From the NCBI GenBank assembly GCA_945882005.1, contig CAMCWG010000112.1, positions 1 through 8,664 on the forward strand: a DNA stretch of 8,664 nucleotides, in the 5' to 3' direction. The DNA comes from Bordetella parapertussis (lineage in GTDB: Bacteria > Pseudomonadota > Gammaproteobacteria > Burkholderiales > Burkholderiaceae_B). Under the pieces are notes generated by a model. It was not told where the DNA came from, searched no databases, and was given only the letters and a program-made list of their open reading frames with translations. Of the stretch, positions 1 through 6,587 are shown one piece after another (position 1 is the first letter of the stretch; each line of letters starts with the position of its first letter). Both the position numbers and the translations under genes were made by a program.

Positions 1-606
1 AGCCCAAGGTCGGCTGGCGCGATCCGCATTTCTGAATCGTTCGATTGACTCAGACTTTGAAAGTGTCAGTGAGATTTCGTCGAGACCTTGCAACAACATT
101 TCTCGTAGCGCTGGTGGAGCGGTGAAGCTAAAGCGTTTGCCGCTGGCTGTGCTGACGCAGAGCTCCTCTAAATCGACAGTGATTTGTGCTTGACCCGAGC
201 TGGTCTCTACTTCTGCTACAAGCACTTTTATCTGCTCAATTGGAAGCTCAACCGGCACGATACCGTTTCGATAACAGTTATTAAAAAATATCCCGCCAAA
301 TGAAGGCGCAATCACGGCACGAAACCCAAACTCTCTGAGCGCTTTCGGAGCACGTTCACGTGAGGACCCGCATCCAAAATTCCGATCTGCGAGCAAAACC
401 TGAGATTGATCAAAAGGACTTTGATTCAGAATGAATTCCGGGTTAGGTGAGCCGTCCGCTAAAAAACGCCAGCCATGAAAGAGATGCGCGCCATAACCTT
501 TGGCATCAGTCCCTCCCAAGAAAAGCGCAGGAATGATTTGGTCCGTATCGATGTTGATGCGCATGAAGGGTGCCGCGACACCCGTAACGCGCTGTAATGA
601 TTCCAT
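1..606 (-). CDS. leuD: LeuD-like small subunit of an aconitase-family hydro-lyase (partial at window edge)
   Basis: This is the small (swivel-domain) subunit of a 3-isopropylmalate dehydratase-type hydro-lyase, expected to pair with the LeuC-like protein encoded just upstream in the cytoplasm. The frame opens with ATG at 606-604 and stays open to base 1, giving 202 residues that end ...RASRPWA. LeuD proteins are about 200-216 residues, so only the last few are missing. Visible family signatures are NIDTDQIIP near the N-terminus, FGCGSSRE at about residues 76-83, and SFGGIFFNNCYRNGIVPV from about residue 100. AGGGAGC upstream is a good ribosome-binding site, and the gene starts 2 bases after the leuC-like stop. 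Where E. coli LeuD has KVTRTGFGAHLF, this protein has GGTDAKGYGAHLF, so the conserved RTG of true LeuD is absent. The family is clear. The substrate is probably a substituted maleate or malate rather than isopropylmalate, but that is inference. Confidence 0.9.
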   Translation of the reverse strand, partial: MESLQRVTGVAAPFMRINIDTDQIIPALFLGGTDAKGYGAHLFHGWRFLADGSPNPEFILNQSPFDQSQVLLADRNFGCGSSRERAPKALREFGFRAVIAPSFGGIFFNNCYRNGIVPVELPIEQIKVLVAEVETSSGQAQITVDLEELCVSTASGKRFSFTAPPALREMLLQGLDEISLTLSKSESIERFRNADRASRPWA

Positions 607-608
607 GT

Positions 609-2024
609 TTAACTAAGCTCCCTAGCGTCTGCGATACAACCCATGATGGCGGAGGCCGCAACAGTCGCTGGACTAGCAAGGTGCGTACGTGTCTTGGGCC
701 CTTGTCGAGACTCAAAGTTTCTATTTGTCGTGCTGATCACGCGCAAATCAGCAAAACGATTATCCCCAATGTGTCCACAAAATCCACAAGCAGACTCGTG
801 CCATTCAAAGCCCGCGTCTTTAAAAATCTTGTCAATGCCTTCGGCTTCAGCCGCGCGTTTAACTGGGCTAGAGCCTGGGACACAAATGGCTTGTATCCCC
901 GCCTTAACCTTTCGACCTTTTAGAATCTGCGCTGCGGCACGTAAATCGGTGAGGCGAGCATTCGTGCACGACCCGATGTAGGCAACGTCTATCGGAGTGC
1001 CTCGTATGGGTTCGTCCGCTTGTAATTTCATATAAGTCAGGGCGCGTTCACCCAGCGCATTTGCTTCTTTATCGGTGGCTTGGCCCGGACTAGGTATCGC
1101 CGCACCAATATTACCTACCTGCTGAGGACTAATTCCCCACGTAACTTGTGGTTCGAGAGTGTTGCAATCAATGGTGATTTCTTTGTCAAACACCGCAGCA
1201 TCGTCGGTTCTGAGAGTGCGCCAATAGTCTGTTGCTTGTTCCCAAGCATCGCCTTTCGGCGAAAACTCTGCGGCTTTCAGATACTCAAAGGTTTTGTCAT
1301 CTGGTGCGACAAAACCGTATTTGCACGAAAATTCAATGGACATGTTGCATAGGGTGAGTCGGCCATCAATCGGCAGATCGCGGACCGCGCTCCCAGCGTA
1401 TTCTGTCGCATAGCCAATGCCACCCTGAGCACCGATTGTGCCAATTAAGGCGAGGATCATATCTTTTGCATAGACGCCTGGCTTGAGTGTTCCCTCAAAG
1501 TTCACACGCATTGTCTTGGGTTTGGCTTGTGCCAGCGTCTGCGTGGCCAGCACATGCTCAGCTTCAGAGGCGCCTATCCCCCAAGCTAGCGCACCCACCC
1601 CACCAATCGTGCTGGTATGGCTGTCGCAACATACTAAGGTTGCCCCGGGGAAGGCGATGCCAAGCTCTGGTGCAACGACATGTGCGATTCCTTGTCGAGG
1701 ATCGTCGTAATCGATGAAGTGCAAGCCATATTTTTTAGAGGCATCGCGTGTCGTTTGAATCATCACAGGACCGCTTGTTGAAACCGAATCGCAAGGTCCT
1801 CGTCCTGGCTGAGTGGAAATCAAGTGTTCAATGACTGTGAATACTTGCTTGCGACTAATCGGAGTGCGGCCTGCTTCCTCAAGCGCGCGCAAAGCTTGGC
1901 TGCCTGAGAGCTCATGTAAAACTAGGCGATCAATTTGTAGAAGATCGGACTCTTCATCTAGTTTTGAAATGACGTGATCTCGCCATACTTTATCAAAAAA
2001 GGTTTTGGCTGTGACTGCGCTCAT
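609..2024 (-). CDS. leuC: LeuC-like large [4Fe-4S] subunit of an aconitase-family hydro-lyase
   Basis: This 471-residue protein aligns over its whole length with the large subunit of 3-isopropylmalate dehydratase (E. coli LeuC is about 466). Such enzymes move water across a carbon-carbon double bond using a [4Fe-4S] cluster. The three cluster cysteines are present: C353 in IGSCTN, and C413 and C416 in ACGFC. Other landmarks are CCDSHTST (132-139), SEAEHVLATQTL (153-164), LCNMSIE (225-231) and the C-terminal TNRNFESRQG. Several normally fixed residues differ: the GCSMCLAMN segment reads ACGFCGHIG, and DHNVST reads EHLIST (66-71). The ATG overlaps the stop of the upstream lyase gene as ATGA, and its own stop is 2 bases before the leuD-like start, so translation of all three is probably coupled. 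I am sure of the family, less so that the substrate is isopropylmalate. A citraconate, dimethylmaleate or maleate hydratase is a serious alternative. Confidence 0.92.
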   Translation of the reverse strand: MSAVTAKTFFDKVWRDHVISKLDEESDLLQIDRLVLHELSGSQALRALEEAGRTPISRKQVFTVIEHLISTQPGRGPCDSVSTSGPVMIQTTRDASKKYGLHFIDYDDPRQGIAHVVAPELGIAFPGATLVCCDSHTSTIGGVGALAWGIGASEAEHVLATQTLAQAKPKTMRVNFEGTLKPGVYAKDMILALIGTIGAQGGIGYATEYAGSAVRDLPIDGRLTLCNMSIEFSCKYGFVAPDDKTFEYLKAAEFSPKGDAWEQATDYWRTLRTDDAAVFDKEITIDCNTLEPQVTWGISPQQVGNIGAAIPSPGQATDKEANALGERALTYMKLQADEPIRGTPIDVAYIGSCTNARLTDLRAAAQILKGRKVKAGIQAICVPGSSPVKRAAEAEGIDKIFKDAGFEWHESACGFCGHIGDNRFADLRVISTTNRNFESRQGPKTRTHLASPATVAASAIMGCIADARELS

Positions 2025-2881
2025 GTGTAGCGTTTCTCTAGTTCTTTATAGTGATCGGCGTTAAGAGCCGCCTGACGCTCGGCAAACATCATGAGCTGTG
2101 ATTCAAAGCCTGCAATGGATCCGTGCGCCGCTAAGTGCTGCATGGCATTTTGCATGGCAAGCATGGATGCTTGTAACGCTGCATTTGCGTAGCAGATGAC
2201 GGAGTAGCCAGCCGCTGCAAGTTCCTCACGTGGAAGCAGAGGTGTCTTTCCGCCAATCACCATATTGCAGAGGTGAATGCCAGGTACAGCCTTTGGAATT
2301 GCTAATAACTCTTCTTTGGTCAAGGGTGCTTCAATAAACAAAAAGTCTGCACCTGCTTCCTGATATATACGTGCCCGCTCGAGCGATGCTTCAAATCCTT
2401 CGATTGCACGTGAATCAGTACGAGCAAGGATCATGAGATCAGGATCATGCCTAGCGTCAACAGCCGCTTTAATCTTCGAGACCATTTCTTGTGTTGATAC
2501 GACGTCTTTACCCTCAAAGTGGCCGCATCGTTTTGGGTAAGTTTGATCTTCAAGCATGATGGCATTGGCACCGGCCCGCTCCAGCAGTCGGATCGTCCGT
2601 CTCGCGTTGATGGCGTTGCCAAAGCCTGTGTCTCCGTCTGCCAAGATTGGAATATCAACAGCTTCTCTAATGGCTGCTACATGCTCGGCAAGTTCGGTTA
2701 CCGATACGAGTCCTAGGTCCGGAACGCCTAGAAAGTTATTTGCGACAGCAGCACCGCTGACGAGCATCATTTTGTGCCCAGCCGCTTCGATAAATCTTGC
2801 GGCTAGGGCATTACCGGCGCCCGGCATGATGTGCCCCGCGCCGATGGTTAATTGCTGGCGAAGTGTTTTGTTGAGTGTCAT
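2021..2881 (-). CDS. PEP mutase/isocitrate lyase superfamily C-C lyase (2,3-dimethylmalate or 2-methylisocitrate lyase type)
   Basis: This 286-residue protein is a single TIM barrel of the phosphoenolpyruvate mutase/isocitrate lyase superfamily. It carries the Mg-binding ADGDTGFG loop (81-88), EDQ (111-113) and the catalytic-loop KRCGH (117-121). The cysteine in KRCGH marks true lyases such as 2-methylisocitrate lyase, 2,3-dimethylmalate lyase and the 2-alkylmalate-cleaving petal death protein, and is absent from phosphonomutases and oxaloacetate decarboxylases. The expected reaction is retro-Claisen cleavage of a substituted malate to a 2-oxoacid plus a carboxylic acid. It is followed with a 4-base overlap by the LeuCD-like hydro-lyase genes, which would make such a malate. 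I prefer ATG at 2881-2879, which follows GAGTG at a workable distance. An in-frame GTG at 2890-2888, overlapping the upstream tctC stop as GTGA, would add three residues (M-N-H) but has no visible ribosome-binding site. No prpC or prpD is nearby, so a methylcitrate-cycle role is unlikely. Confidence 0.88.
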   Translation of the reverse strand: MTLNKTLRQQLTIGAGHIMPGAGNALAARFIEAAGHKMMLVSGAAVANNFLGVPDLGLVSVTELAEHVAAIREAVDIPILADGDTGFGNAINARRTIRLLERAGANAIMLEDQTYPKRCGHFEGKDVVSTQEMVSKIKAAVDARHDPDLMILARTDSRAIEGFEASLERARIYQEAGADFLFIEAPLTKEELLAIPKAVPGIHLCNMVIGGKTPLLPREELAAAGYSVICYANAALQASMLAMQNAMQHLAAHGSIAGFESQLMMFAERQAALNADHYKELEKRYT

Positions 2882-2886
2882 GTGAT

Positions 2887-3873
2887 TCACTCAAATTTGA
2901 TGTTGGCTTCTTTGATCACGCGCTTCCAGCGATCGATGTCGGATACGATTGTTTGAAGAAGGTGTTCAGGTGTTCCACCGACAGAGGTCGTGCCTTCAGC
3001 GGAAAACCGATCTGTGACGGACTTGTGCTGGAGTACTTTGTTGAGTTCTGCATTCAAAAACTTGACAGCTTCTGGGGGCATGCCTTTCGGACCGGCAACG
3101 GCTTTCCAGTCGACGACGTTATACCCTTTGACACCTTGCTCCTCAAAAGTTTTTACATCCGGAATGTTTGGCATACGCTCTTTGCCAGCTATGCCAATTG
3201 CCTTCACGCGACCCGACTTGATGTAGGGGGAGGCGAACGTCGCGCTCGTCAACATCATGTCGACATTACCGCCAAGCAAATCGCTAAAGGCTTGAGATGA
3301 CCCTTTGTAGGGAACGTGTACCAATGAAATGCCCATGAGAAACGCTAACTCTTCGGTTCCGAGATGCGCGATCGATCCAATTCCTGCCGAGCCGTGCGTA
3401 AGCTTTCCAGGCTTGGCTTTGGCTGCAGCAATAAGCTCTTTTGCATCGTTAAGTGGAGAATTCGTACGTACTATCATGACCACGGGATCTCTTGACACCA
3501 TGATGATTGGTTGCATGTCTTTGATTGGATCAAAATTCAAGTTCTTACCAATCGCAGCCTGAATGGCATAGGTGCTGGACATATTTAAAACGGTGTAGCC
3601 ATCTGGAGGTGATTTAAGAACAAAGGACGATCCGATGATCCCTCCGGCGCCGGCTTTATTCTCGACGGCAACTGAGTCACCAATTTGTTCGCCCAGACGT
3701 TGAGCCAGCAGTCTGGCTACCGCATCGCCGCCCCCGCCAGCCGCGAAAGGTACGACGAAGCGGATCTGTTTGTTGGGATAGGCCTGTTGCGCGGCCACAG
3801 TGGCAGTGAGAGTGCCTAATCCTAGAGCTAGGGTTGTGCCGAACAAAGTGGCTAGCAGCGATCTTCTGTGCAT
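2887..3873 (-). CDS. Bug/TctC-family tripartite tricarboxylate-type solute-binding protein (first of pair in map order)
   Basis: This 328-residue periplasmic binding protein belongs to the TctC/Bug family, which captures carboxylates for tripartite tricarboxylate transporters or acts as a sensor. A positively charged start (MHRRS) and hydrophobic stretch end at a likely cleavage site after VAA (about residue 28). The family ligand loop VPFAAGGGGD lies at 41-50, ENKAGAG at 71-77, PYKG at 188-191 and GGNVD at 201-205. AAGGA lies about 8 bases before the ATG. The gene follows the other tctC after 18 bases and leads directly into the lyase gene. Its sequence is clearly different from its neighbour, so the pair is an old duplication and may bind different ligands. 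No tctA or tctB membrane genes occur in the window, which is common for Bug proteins in Burkholderiales. The ligand is unknown; a hydroxylated or unsaturated dicarboxylate would fit the neighbours. Confidence 0.92.
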   Translation of the reverse strand: MHRRSLLATLFGTTLALGLGTLTATVAAQQAYPNKQIRFVVPFAAGGGGDAVARLLAQRLGEQIGDSVAVENKAGAGGIIGSSFVLKSPPDGYTVLNMSSTYAIQAAIGKNLNFDPIKDMQPIIMVSRDPVVMIVRTNSPLNDAKELIAAAKAKPGKLTHGSAGIGSIAHLGTEELAFLMGISLVHVPYKGSSQAFSDLLGGNVDMMLTSATFASPYIKSGRVKAIGIAGKERMPNIPDVKTFEEQGVKGYNVVDWKAVAGPKGMPPEAVKFLNAELNKVLQHKSVTDRFSAEGTTSVGGTPEHLLQTIVSDIDRWKRVIKEANIKFE

Positions 3874-3891
3874 GAGATATCCTTAATGGTT

Positions 3892-4884
3892 TTAATTGGC
3901 TTTGATGCCGGCGGACTGAATGACGCGAGCCCAGCGTGATTGCTCACCGAGCATGAATTCGTCTAGCTGCTTTGGCGTTCCTGTACTAATGACTAGTCCC
4001 TCGCTGGCGACGCGAGACTTGAAGGCGTCGGCCTGCGCGACTTTAGTGGCTGCAGCGTTGAGGCGATCAATGGCAACGCTGGGCGTGCCCGCAGGCGCAT
4101 ATAAACCGTACCAACTCGTGGCTTGGTAATCCGGTACGCCTGCTTCAACCATCGTGGGTAAGGCAAGAAAAGCAGGAGATCGCTCTGGCGTAGTAACGGC
4201 CAGCGCGCGCAAGCGTCCTGACTCCAGAAGCGGGGTTGCACCGGCTGAGGTGGCGAACATCAAATCGACTTGCCCGCCCACGATATCTGTTAATGCCGGG
4301 CTGGCGCCTTTGTAAGGAATATGTGTGATGTCGACTTTCGCAAGGGCTTTAAACAGCTCTGCAGCAAGGTGAGCAGACGTTCCGTTACCTTGTGAAGCGT
4401 AGGTCAGTTTTCCTGGGTTAGCTTTCGCTGCACGAATAACATCCTGAACTGATTTGTAAGGACTATCAGCTCTAACCACGAGCACGTTCGGAGATCGACT
4501 AATTAGCACGACGGGAGCGAATGCTTTGTTAGTGTCAAACGGTAGCTTGGCAAGCAGGCTAGGATTGACGGCGAAGGCGAACGTGCCAACAAGTAGTGTG
4601 TAGCCGTCAGCCGGACTTTTGGCGACAAAGTCAGTGCCAATAACCGTTCCAGCCCCAGACTTGTTTTCAATGATGACGCTTTGACCGAGCTCAGTAGCCA
4701 TACCCGCTGCTAGAGCTCGAACAACCAAATCCGTGCCGCCACCTGGAGGGAAAGGCACGACAATACGGACGGGCTTTTCAGGGAAGCTCGCCTGCGCGTA
4801 GGTTGGACTGATTCCCACGCATAGCAACAGCGCTATTACACGGGAAAAATATTTAAGTAATTCATTTAGTTTTTTATTTTTCAT
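3892..4884 (-). CDS. Bug/TctC-family tripartite tricarboxylate-type solute-binding protein (second of pair in map order)
   Basis: This 330-residue TctC/Bug periplasmic binding protein has a lysine-rich N-terminus (MKNKK), a hydrophobic core and a likely signal-peptidase cut after TYA (residue 30). Family motifs are VPFPPGGGTD (43-52), ENKSGAG (73-79), IPYKG (189-193) and GGQVD (203-207). GAGAGG lies 5 bases before the ATG, a strong ribosome-binding site. The first dozen codons are unusually A+T-rich, which favours open mRNA at the start and high expression, as expected for a binding protein. It follows the secreted hydrolase gene after 25 bases, so capture of a product of that hydrolase is a reasonable guess. 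Its PGGGTD ligand loop is more canonical than the AGGGGD of the neighbouring copy. The family call is firm and the ligand is unknown. Confidence 0.92.
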   Translation of the reverse strand: MKNKKLNELLKYFSRVIALLLCVGISPTYAQASFPEKPVRIVVPFPPGGGTDLVVRALAAGMATELGQSVIIENKSGAGTVIGTDFVAKSPADGYTLLVGTFAFAVNPSLLAKLPFDTNKAFAPVVLISRSPNVLVVRADSPYKSVQDVIRAAKANPGKLTYASQGNGTSAHLAAELFKALAKVDITHIPYKGASPALTDIVGGQVDLMFATSAGATPLLESGRLRALAVTTPERSPAFLALPTMVEAGVPDYQATSWYGLYAPAGTPSVAIDRLNAAATKVAQADAFKSRVASEGLVISTGTPKQLDEFMLGEQSRWARVIQSAGIKAN

Positions 4885-4909
4885 ATTTGCCTCTCAAATT
4901 CATCATAGT

Positions 4910-5791
4910 CTAAGGCGACTCAGATGTGAGCCTCCTAATTATCTGTTTGACTTGGTCTGTAAGCTCGGACCATAACAGTATGTTTGTGTGATCTCGATCT
5001 GGCGCCAACAGAAATTTTGCATGAATCCCCCGAGCGCTTGCTGCGCTAGTCCATGCTTGAGCAAATTGTGGAAGGGTGTTGTCATCTTGCGAGCCAGTGA
5101 TAGCAAAAACCACCTTGTTGGTAGGGATTTTATCGATCACATCCAGCGGATTGAGGCTGTTCGGCCACGGAGTTTGTCGGCCGCGTTGTAGGCCTCTATG
5201 TTGACGCCATACAGGGACATCACATGGGCAACCGAGCAATATGGCGCCGTCTAAAGCTGCCGGATGGCGGCCTAAAATCAGAGCCGCTATCGCCGCACCA
5301 CCGGAATGGCCGACTAGCAGTACTTTTGATGGTTTGTATCTGGTCTTTAAGTTCTCCAGTGCAGTTGCGACACGCGCAACATTTTCAGCTGTGTAATCAT
5401 CATCACGTTGATTCGCCCACCCACTCGAGTCCCCAACAGGTGCGCTATAGCCCGGGCGAACTAAGAACACAATATGCTGATTTAACTCAGAAAGGTTGCT
5501 TGCAGCTCTTTGCCAGCGGTCAAGATGTCTTTGCGTGAGACCCCCGCCACTGTCTCCGTGTAGCAACACAACAAGAACGCGGTGACTCGGTTGATTCTTT
5601 AGATCGCTGTTCGTTGCATCAAGCTGGCGTGGTGACCAAACCGCAAGACAACCCTTTCCGTCTGGAATCGAGCGCTCTTCAGGAAGGTCCGCGCATCTTT
5701 GTGCTGCAACGATAGGTGAAATAACGGCAAGGGTGGCAGCACAGATAACTTGAGCTAGGCTAATCAGTACACGAGGCAAGGCATCTACCAT
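4910..5791 (-). CDS. Secreted alpha/beta hydrolase (serine esterase/lactonase type)
   Basis: This 293-residue protein has an alpha/beta hydrolase fold. An oxyanion-hole motif HGDSGG lies at 78-83, the nucleophile elbow GHSGG has Ser163, the candidate acid is Asp236 or Asp237 in SQDDNT, and the candidate base is His268 in DRDHTN. A signal peptide runs over about residues 1-30 (hydrophobic, ending IVAA-Q), so the enzyme should act in the periplasm or outside. The mature part has cysteine pairs at 33/48 and at 188/190 (a CPC motif) that could form disulfides. I chose ATG 5791-5789 because the signal peptide begins there and it sits 13 bases after the upstream stop. The frame is open to 5950, but that would overlap the isomerase gene and bury the signal peptide. 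The start lies inside a perfect hairpin (5774-5800). The substrate, probably an ester, lactone or amide of the acid used by the operon, cannot be told. Confidence 0.8.
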   Translation of the reverse strand: MVDALPRVLISLAQVICAATLAVISPIVAAQRCADLPEERSIPDGKGCLAVWSPRQLDATNSDLKNQPSHRVLVVLLHGDSGGGLTQRHLDRWQRAASNLSELNQHIVFLVRPGYSAPVGDSSGWANQRDDDYTAENVARVATALENLKTRYKPSKVLLVGHSGGAAIAALILGRHPAALDGAILLGCPCDVPVWRQHRGLQRGRQTPWPNSLNPLDVIDKIPTNKVVFAITGSQDDNTLPQFAQAWTSAASARGIHAKFLLAPDRDHTNILLWSELTDQVKQIIRRLTSESP

Positions 5792-5800
5792 GCCTTGCCT
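5774..5800 (-). promoter_or_regulatory. Perfect 11-bp hairpin over the hydrolase start codon and ribosome-binding site
   Basis: Bases 5774-5784 (aggcaaggcat) and 5790-5800 (atgccttgcct) are exact reverse complements separated by a 5-base loop. In the minus-strand transcript the left arm contains the only purine-rich ribosome-binding candidate (AGGCAAGG) and the first two bases of the AUG, so a folded stem would hide the start. The isomerase stop codon is only 5 bases upstream, so ribosomes finishing that gene could melt the stem. That would be classic translational coupling. There is no U-run after the stem, so it is not an intrinsic terminator. The repeat is seen directly; the regulatory role is inference. 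Confidence 0.55.
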
Positions 5801-5804
5801 GGCG

Positions 5805-6557
5805 CTAGTGTTGACGCAAAAGTTGGCCATAGCCAAGCACAGGATCTTTAATCCCACTTTCGCGCAAACAGTGCCAAAGCATGGCTTGATTGCTGGTGAT
5901 GACGGGAGCTTGCAGGCGATGTTCAAGTTCTTCAATGATCGTGAGCACACGAATATTGGTACAACTTAAAAAGTATGCGTCTGCATCAGGACGTTTCATC
6001 GCGACCGCTTTTTCAAGCCACTGCTCAGGTGTCACGCTAGCCGTTGAAATGGTAGGCGGCAGATTGAGACCGATCTCATGTAGAACCTCAAAGCCAAAAT
6101 GATTTAAAAAGCGAACTTCAGCGTCATTAACAGGCTGGGGGTAGGGCGTAAGCATGACGATACGTTTTGCCTGCAGTGTCGTGAGCGCGGCGACAAGCCC
6201 TTGCGAAGTAGCAATAGCCTTTTTGTTTGCGGCTTTCTCAATTCTGGCGACTAACTGATCACCCATCGCTGGATCTGAGGTTGACACGGCCGTACAGTGA
6301 AAGACGATTATGCCTATGGGTGCGGCACCCAAAAGCAAAGCGGCACTCTCTGCGCCGGCGCTCATTTCTTGGATATCCACTGGTGTTGTGCCGTGTAGTT
6401 TCAATCGCGTGGTGTGAAGAGAAACCCCCGCCGGCAACATCGCATGAGCGTCTGCTTCTGCTACGACGTTGCGATTCGGCAAAATCATGCCAATGCGTAA
6501 ACGCTCGCCGTAGTCAGGCAGTCGCAAGGGCGCTTGTTGTGTGGTGGCCGATCGCAT
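5805..6557 (-). CDS. Asp/Glu racemase superfamily enzyme, maleate cis-trans isomerase/arylmalonate decarboxylase-like
   Basis: This 250-residue cytoplasmic protein resembles maleate isomerase and arylmalonate decarboxylase. It has the early IGMILPNRN segment (22-30), a first cysteine C88 in VFHCTAVST, a second cysteine C199 in LSCTNIR, and TSNQAMLWHCLR near the C-terminus. Racemases and maleate isomerase use both cysteines, whereas arylmalonate decarboxylase keeps only the second, so isomerisation or racemisation is favoured over decarboxylation. A cis-trans isomerase for a fumarate/maleate-type acid would fit the LeuCD-like hydro-lyase downstream in the operon. The start ATG lies 30 bases after the FMN-enzyme stop and has only a weak GAAG ribosome-binding candidate. 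The gene ends with TAG 13 bases before the hydrolase start. A hydantoin or 2-substituted-malonate racemase activity cannot be excluded. Confidence 0.8.
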   Translation of the reverse strand: MRSATTQQAPLRLPDYGERLRIGMILPNRNVVAEADAHAMLPAGVSLHTTRLKLHGTTPVDIQEMSAGAESAALLLGAAPIGIIVFHCTAVSTSDPAMGDQLVARIEKAANKKAIATSQGLVAALTTLQAKRIVMLTPYPQPVNDAEVRFLNHFGFEVLHEIGLNLPPTISTASVTPEQWLEKAVAMKRPDADAYFLSCTNIRVLTIIEELEHRLQAPVITSNQAMLWHCLRESGIKDPVLGYGQLLRQH

Positions 6558-6587
6558 ATCTTCGAATGAGTCGCAATGTTGGGATGA

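Noticed and set aside
1..2024. Ordinary leucine-biosynthesis leuCD operon
   Set aside because: The genes are overlapped by a C-C lyase gene and embedded with binding proteins and oxidising/isomerising enzymes, and both subunits differ at residues conserved in true LeuC and LeuD. No leuA or leuB is in the window. Not fully excluded, because the region left of base 1 is unseen.
2021..2881. prpB of the methylcitrate cycle
   Set aside because: The lyase motif fits, but no prpC, prpD, acnD or prpF is nearby, and the C-terminal half reads more like general dimethylmalate or alkylmalate lyases.
2556..3300. Plus-strand open frames of 109 and 141 codons opposite the lyase and tctC genes
   Set aside because: They lie wholly antisense to well-supported conserved genes, show no recognisable motif, and have the composition expected from the mirror of coding sequence.
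5774..5800. Intrinsic terminator
   Set aside because: The stem is perfect, but no U-run follows it on either strand and it lies over a start codon inside an operon.
5792..5950. N-terminal extension of the hydrolase to a 346-residue protein
   Set aside because: It would overlap most of the isomerase C-terminus and place the signal peptide inside the protein. The ATG at 5791 gives a normal secreted hydrolase.
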